Below, one piece after another: positions 60,722 through 64,000 of a DNA stretch of 64,000 nucleotides. The notes beneath the pieces are model-generated. The model had not been told where the DNA came from. It did not search any database and saw only the letters and a program-made list of their open reading frames with translations. Source of the stretch: CAVVWJ01 sp965652025 (lineage in GTDB: Bacteria > Gemmatimonadota > Gemmatimonadetes > Gemmatimonadales > GWC2-71-9). The stretch lies in NCBI GenBank assembly GCA_965652025.1, contig CBFGTM010000005.1, forward strand, positions 1-64,000. The letters are read 5' to 3'. The first letter of the stretch is position 1. The number at the start of each line of letters is the position of its first letter. A program made the position numbers and the translations under genes.

Positions 60722-60920
60722 TCGGAGAGATTCCTTACCGGTCGAGAAACGGATGGCAGATCCTGCTATATCATAGCTCCAAAATGCCGGGCCTGCGTCA
60801 GGGGATTAGCCGACTGATGAGGCCGGGGATGCCGGCCTTCCGATCACCTTCGCCCAGATCCATCAGTGAAGCTGCCGAGCGGTTGAATCGAGTCTCGAAC
60901 GCAGTTAATTTCACCGCCTA

Positions 60921-60936
60921 AGTGAAAAATTTCACT
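60921..60936. promoter_or_regulatory. Rex-like operator upstream of nuoA
   Basis: AGTGAAAAATTTCACT contains GTGAA and TTCAC separated by four bases, the core of the Rex (NADH/NAD redox sensor) site. A further half site, ATTTCAC, lies at 60908-60914. The palindrome is 21 bp before the nuoA start. Rex commonly controls respiratory genes, which makes the assignment reasonable, but no rex gene is in the window and the flanks differ from the strict consensus. Confidence 0.5.
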
Positions 60937-60956
60937 AAGCGGGGATCTCCACGCTG

Positions 60957-61322
60957 ATGCTGCAGCCCTACGTGCCACTCCTGTTGCTGATCCTGTTTGT
61001 GATTGCCAACGCGATCATGATGCTGGGTGTGTCCCACATCCTCTCTACCTACCGCCGCACGCCGACCAAGATCGCACCCTACGAGTCGGGCATGCCGGTC
61101 TTGGGCGACGCCCGGGAGCGGTTCTCGGTCAAGTTTTATCTGGTGGCGATGCTGTTCATCGTCTTCGATATCGAGACCGTCTTCATGATCCCCTGGGCGG
61201 TCGCCTTTCAGCAGCTCGGCTCGATGGGGGGATTGCTCATCATCGAGATGTTCGTCTTCATCCTCATTCTGGCAGTGGGATACGTGTACCTCTGGAAGCG
61301 CGGAGCGCTCCAATGGGACTGA
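60957..61322 (+). CDS. nuoA: NADH-quinone oxidoreductase subunit A
   Basis: NuoA is a membrane subunit of complex I near the quinone site. The 121-residue protein has three hydrophobic segments and the conserved loop PYESGMPVLGDARERFSVKFY followed by FIVFDIETVFMIPWAV, whose acidic residues are characteristic. It overlaps nuoB by ten bases and opens the nuoABCD run. Confidence 0.95.
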   Translation: MLQPYVPLLLLILFVIANAIMMLGVSHILSTYRRTPTKIAPYESGMPVLGDARERFSVKFYLVAMLFIVFDIETVFMIPWAVAFQQLGSMGGLLIIEMFVFILILAVGYVYLWKRGALQWD

Positions 61323-61942
61323 GCAATCCCGCCACGGAAAACCGGGCCGACGAGACCACCACGGTCTCGACCATCTCCCCCAACTGGGTGACGACCCGGC
61401 TCGACTTCCTCACTAATTGGGCTCGGGCCAATTCGCTCTGGCCCATGCCGTTCGGCACCGCCTGCTGTGCCATCGAGTACATGGCCACCGCGGCGAGCCG
61501 ATTCGACATCGCCCGGTTTGGAATGGAGCGGCAGAGCTTCTCTCCCCGCCAGGCGGACGTGTTGATCTGCGCCGGCCGGCTGCCCTTCAAGCTGGCTCCG
61601 GTCATTCGACGGATCTGGGACCAGATGCCGCAGCCCAAGTGGTCGATCTCCATGGGTGCTTGTGCATCCACCGGTGGCATCTTCGACAACTACTCCATGG
61701 TGCAGGGTATCGATACCATTATCCCGGTCGACGTGTACGTGCCCGGCTGTCCCCCGCGACCCGAAGGCCTCATGTACGGCATTCTCCTGTTACAGAAGAA
61801 GATCAAAGGAGAGACCATCGCCGACGAGGGCCTTCGGGTCGAGAAGCTGGTTGGACCCTCGGGCCTCTATCTTCCTCCGGAGCGAGTGGACGAGCTCAGT
61901 GAGCCCTTTGGCAACTCGGTGCAGCAGACTCGCTCCTCCTGA
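61313..61942 (+). CDS. nuoB: NADH-quinone oxidoreductase subunit B
   Basis: NuoB carries the terminal 4Fe-4S cluster N2 that reduces quinone. The 209-residue protein has the adjacent cysteines in GTACCAIEYMATA (Cys51, Cys52), a third in SMGACASTGG near residue 117, and the fourth in VPGCPPRPEGL near 147. The 40-residue C-terminal tail is longer than in E. coli. The gene lies 25 bp before nuoC. Confidence 0.96.
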   Translation: MGLSNPATENRADETTTVSTISPNWVTTRLDFLTNWARANSLWPMPFGTACCAIEYMATAASRFDIARFGMERQSFSPRQADVLICAGRLPFKLAPVIRRIWDQMPQPKWSISMGACASTGGIFDNYSMVQGIDTIIPVDVYVPGCPPRPEGLMYGILLLQKKIKGETIADEGLRVEKLVGPSGLYLPPERVDELSEPFGNSVQQTRSS

Positions 61943-61967
61943 TGCAGAGCTTTCCACCACGCGCTGA

Positions 61968-62585
61968 ATGAGCACACCGTCCCCCGCGGTCGCTGCCCTT
62001 CGCTCTGAGTTCGGCTCGGCCATCGGCCGCCATTTCGTTTCCTCGGAACAGACCGTTGTCTTTGTCGACCGAGACCGGTCCCACGACGCTCTTGCCTGGC
62101 TCAAGGACGCGCCGGGCCAGGAATTCAACTACCTGACCGACGTCACCGCGGTGGATTACCGCGATCCGGAGCGGCCGCTGGAAGTGGTCTACCAGCTGCG
62201 ATCGCTGAACCGCAGGGCCGATCTCAGAGTGAAAGTCGGCCTCGATAAGCGGGAGCCGCTGGAGGTTCGATCGGTCGTGGATCTCTGGCGCGGTGCGGAC
62301 TGGCTGGAGCGGGAAGTCTACGACATGTTCGGCGTCACCTTCGTCGGGCATCCCGACCTGCGGCGGATCCTGATGTGGGAGACCTATGCCGAGGGGTACC
62401 CGCTGCGGAAGGACTTTCCGTTGCGAGGTCACTTCAGCCGGGCCGAGCAGACCCGGCAAGCGCTCGCAGCCAATCCGGAAGCGCACTACTCGTTGGAGGA
62501 GCTGTCGATTGCCGACGCCTATGGAGAGCTGCCCAGGGACATGCAGGAGCGGCTGGCCCGAGGTGAGCGGGGGTTCCTGAAATGA
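61968..62585 (+). CDS. nuoC: NADH-quinone oxidoreductase subunit C
   Basis: NuoC is a peripheral-arm subunit. The 205-residue protein has the family segment DWLEREVYDMFGVTFVGHPDLRRIL near residue 108 (given here as a description of the region around WLEREVYDMFG) and EGYPLRKDFPLRGHF near 140. It is separate from NuoD, unlike the fused NuoCD of enterobacteria. Its stop overlaps the nuoD start by four bases. Confidence 0.95.
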   Translation: MSTPSPAVAALRSEFGSAIGRHFVSSEQTVVFVDRDRSHDALAWLKDAPGQEFNYLTDVTAVDYRDPERPLEVVYQLRSLNRRADLRVKVGLDKREPLEVRSVVDLWRGADWLEREVYDMFGVTFVGHPDLRRILMWETYAEGYPLRKDFPLRGHFSRAEQTRQALAANPEAHYSLEELSIADAYGELPRDMQERLARGERGFLK

Positions 62586-63874
62586 CGCTGCGGACGGTCG
62601 AGATGGCCCTGGCTACGCCGGGGGTAGACGCCGCCGGGAACCCTACCCGAGTTCCTCTCGGTGTTGCTCAGGACGACGGAGGTTATCGGGAAGACCTCGG
62701 GGCCGAACATATGCTGGTCAACATCGGGCCCCAGCATCCGGCCACCCACGGCGTGCTTCGCCTGGTCCTGGAGCTCGAGGGCGAGACGGTTCGCCGCTGC
62801 ATTCCCCACGTCGGGTACCTGCATTCCGGGTTCGAGAAGCTGGGCGAGTATCGCCACTACAATCAGATCATCCCGCTCACCGATCGCACCGATTACCTGT
62901 CGCCCATGGCCAACAACGTCTGCCTGGCCCTGGCAGTCGAAGCGCTGATGGGGCTGGAGTTGACTGAGCGCTGCAAGGTGCTCCGGGTGATTGCCTGCGA
63001 AATGAGCCGGATCATCTCGCACCTGGTCTGGCTGGGAACCACTGGTATCGACCTCGGCGCCTTCACCCCATTTCTCTGGTCGTTCCAGGAGCGGGAGCGG
63101 ATCTATAATCTGCAAGAGGCTTGGACCGGTGCCCGGCTGACCACCAGCCTGACTCGAGTCGGCGGCCTGATGGCGGATATTCCGGACGGCTGGGAGGCCG
63201 GGCTGCGGGAGTTTACCCAGACCTTCCCCAAGACCCTGAGGGAAGTGGACACGATGTTCACCCGGAACGCCATCTGGATTGGGCGGACCCAGGGTGTGGG
63301 AGCGCTCTCGGCGGAGGAGGCCATCAATCTCTCGCTCTCCGGCCCCATGCTGCGGGCGAGCGGGGTGGATTACGACGTGCGGAAAGACCGGCCCTACCTG
63401 GATTACGAGACCTATGATTTCGACGTGCCGATCGGCGAGTACGGCGACATTTACGATCGCTACCGGATACGAATGGAAGAGATGTGGCAGTCGAACCGGA
63501 TTCTGGAGCAGGCACTCGACCGCCTGGCCAGGCTCAAGGGCGCACCCATCAACGTGTCCGACCCGCGGGTGGTGCTGCCCCCCAAGTCCAGGGCAATGAG
63601 TGACATGGAGGCGATGATCTTCCACTTCAAGCAGGTCATGGAAGGGGTCAAGCCTCCGGTGGGCGAAGTCTATATGGGAATCGAGAATCCCAAGGGTGAG
63701 CTGGGCTACTACATGGTCTCGGATGGCACCGCGAAACCGGTACGCTGGCGCATCCGTCCCCCGTCGTTCATCAACCTCGCGAGTCTCCCGGTGATGTGCG
63801 AGGGCGCGCTGCTGTCTGACGTCATCGCGATCAACGCCAGCGTAGACATCGTCATGGGAGAAGTGGATCGATGA
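62582..63874 (+). CDS. nuoD: NADH-quinone oxidoreductase subunit D
   Basis: NuoD (49-kDa subunit) forms much of the quinone pocket with NuoB. The 430-residue protein has NIGPQHPATHGVLRLV near residue 47, HSGFEKLGEYRHYNQ near 82, YLSPMANN near 108, and a C-terminal SLPVMCEGALLSDVIAI with the final IVMGEVDR expected for the family. The first 40 residues are a variable extension. It overlaps the following partial gene. Confidence 0.96.
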   Translation: MTLRTVEMALATPGVDAAGNPTRVPLGVAQDDGGYREDLGAEHMLVNIGPQHPATHGVLRLVLELEGETVRRCIPHVGYLHSGFEKLGEYRHYNQIIPLTDRTDYLSPMANNVCLALAVEALMGLELTERCKVLRVIACEMSRIISHLVWLGTTGIDLGAFTPFLWSFQERERIYNLQEAWTGARLTTSLTRVGGLMADIPDGWEAGLREFTQTFPKTLREVDTMFTRNAIWIGRTQGVGALSAEEAINLSLSGPMLRASGVDYDVRKDRPYLDYETYDFDVPIGEYGDIYDRYRIRMEEMWQSNRILEQALDRLARLKGAPINVSDPRVVLPPKSRAMSDMEAMIFHFKQVMEGVKPPVGEVYMGIENPKGELGYYMVSDGTAKPVRWRIRPPSFINLASLPVMCEGALLSDVIAINASVDIVMGEVDR

Positions 63875-64000
63875 CGGCCAGGAAGCGAGGAAGCGGGGAA
63901 GGGGGGATGGTAGGCTCGCCGGTGCAAATCAGCGGCGCTCATCGGGCGCCGGGTGAGCACGGCGTCACCGGAGGCCACGGCACCGAGACCGAGCCCTATG
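63871..64000 (+). CDS. Partial gene after nuoD (3' end outside window)
   Basis: A frame starting with ATG at 63871, overlapping the nuoD stop, stays open to the window end. A second ATG at 63907 has a better site (GGGAAGGGGGG). The visible residues (MVGSPVQISGAHRAPGEHG) are not enough to name the product; by position it may be nuoE or nuoF. The first 30 bp contain GAAGCGAGGAAGCGGGGAAG, vaguely like repeat family A. Confidence 0.45.
   Translation, partial: MTARKRGSGEGGMVGSPVQISGAHRAPGEHGVTGGHGTETEPY

Noticed and set aside
60813..60840. CTGATGAG followed by a GCCGG/CCGGC stem, resembling a hammerhead ribozyme core
   Set aside because: The GAAA that must follow stem II is missing; the sequence continues CTTCCGATC, and no pairing stems I and III are evident.

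Overview
The window is one contiguous piece of GC-rich chromosome from a Gram-negative bacterium. Outer-membrane and periplasm-type proteins (a beta-barrel, several lipoproteins, a Tad secretin) imply a diderm. The succinate dehydrogenase is the three-subunit, b558-type, menaquinone-linked form. GTG and TTG starts and ATGA overlaps are frequent. This mix, together with the gene-family content, fits Gemmatimonadota best; that placement is inference and was not tested by a search. No tRNA, rRNA, CRISPR array, transposase or phage gene was seen, and no classical transcription-factor gene is present.

Region 1 (1-20.5 kb, mostly + strand) is a dense housekeeping block: radA (5' end outside the window), ispD, tsaC, a YwlE-type phosphatase, aroE and comF; then a glycolytic operon gap-pgk-tpiA; then an Fpg-family DNA glycosylase, secG, carA, an HU-type protein with a clear sigma70 promoter and terminator, moaD-moaE-moaA, trmL, mdh, sdhCAB, an outer-membrane barrel and a beta-propeller lipoprotein gene broken by one in-frame stop. 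Two families of short repeats arranged as inward-facing arms sit at gene junctions here and in places encode the ends of proteins. A pair of such arms brackets an S23/IVP-type four-helix-bundle gene lying between the glycolytic genes and secG.

Region 2 (20.5-34 kb, mostly - strand) has two tandem M1-like peptidases, dcd, and a nucleotide-sugar cluster: a UDP-glucuronate decarboxylase, a GT2, an ArnA-N-like formyltransferase, an ArnB-like aminotransferase and a second decarboxylase/epimerase. Two large polytopic membrane proteins follow and overlap tail to tail. The set resembles a split, deformylase-less L-Ara4N pathway.

Region 3 (33.7-46.1 kb, - strand) is a Tad/Flp pilus locus: twin flp pilins, prepilin peptidase, tadE, cpaB, cpaC secretin, tadG, cpaE/tadZ, cpaF/tadA, tadB and tadC. 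It runs without a break into a DUF192 protein, an AAA+ ATPase and a one-TM repeat protein. A small ORF with an excellent ribosome binding site and a hairpin lie in the leader.

Region 4 (46.3-56.8 kb) is a lipid-linked-sugar/membrane glycosyltransferase cluster with two GT2 enzymes, a class I methyltransferase, several polytopic membrane proteins and a fused transporter/spermidine-synthase-like protein.

Region 5 (57-60.7 kb) has a secreted repeat protein facing a lipoprotein subtilase with a PKD domain. The subtilase is preceded by a c-di-GMP-I (GEMM-I) riboswitch. Next is a lipoprotein made of two tandem pilin-head-like domains. Region 6 (60.9-64 kb) starts a nuo operon (nuoA-B-C-D and a partial gene), with a Rex-like palindrome just upstream of nuoA. 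The riboswitch-controlled secreted protease near a Tad pilus locus is the most interesting regulatory arrangement in the window.
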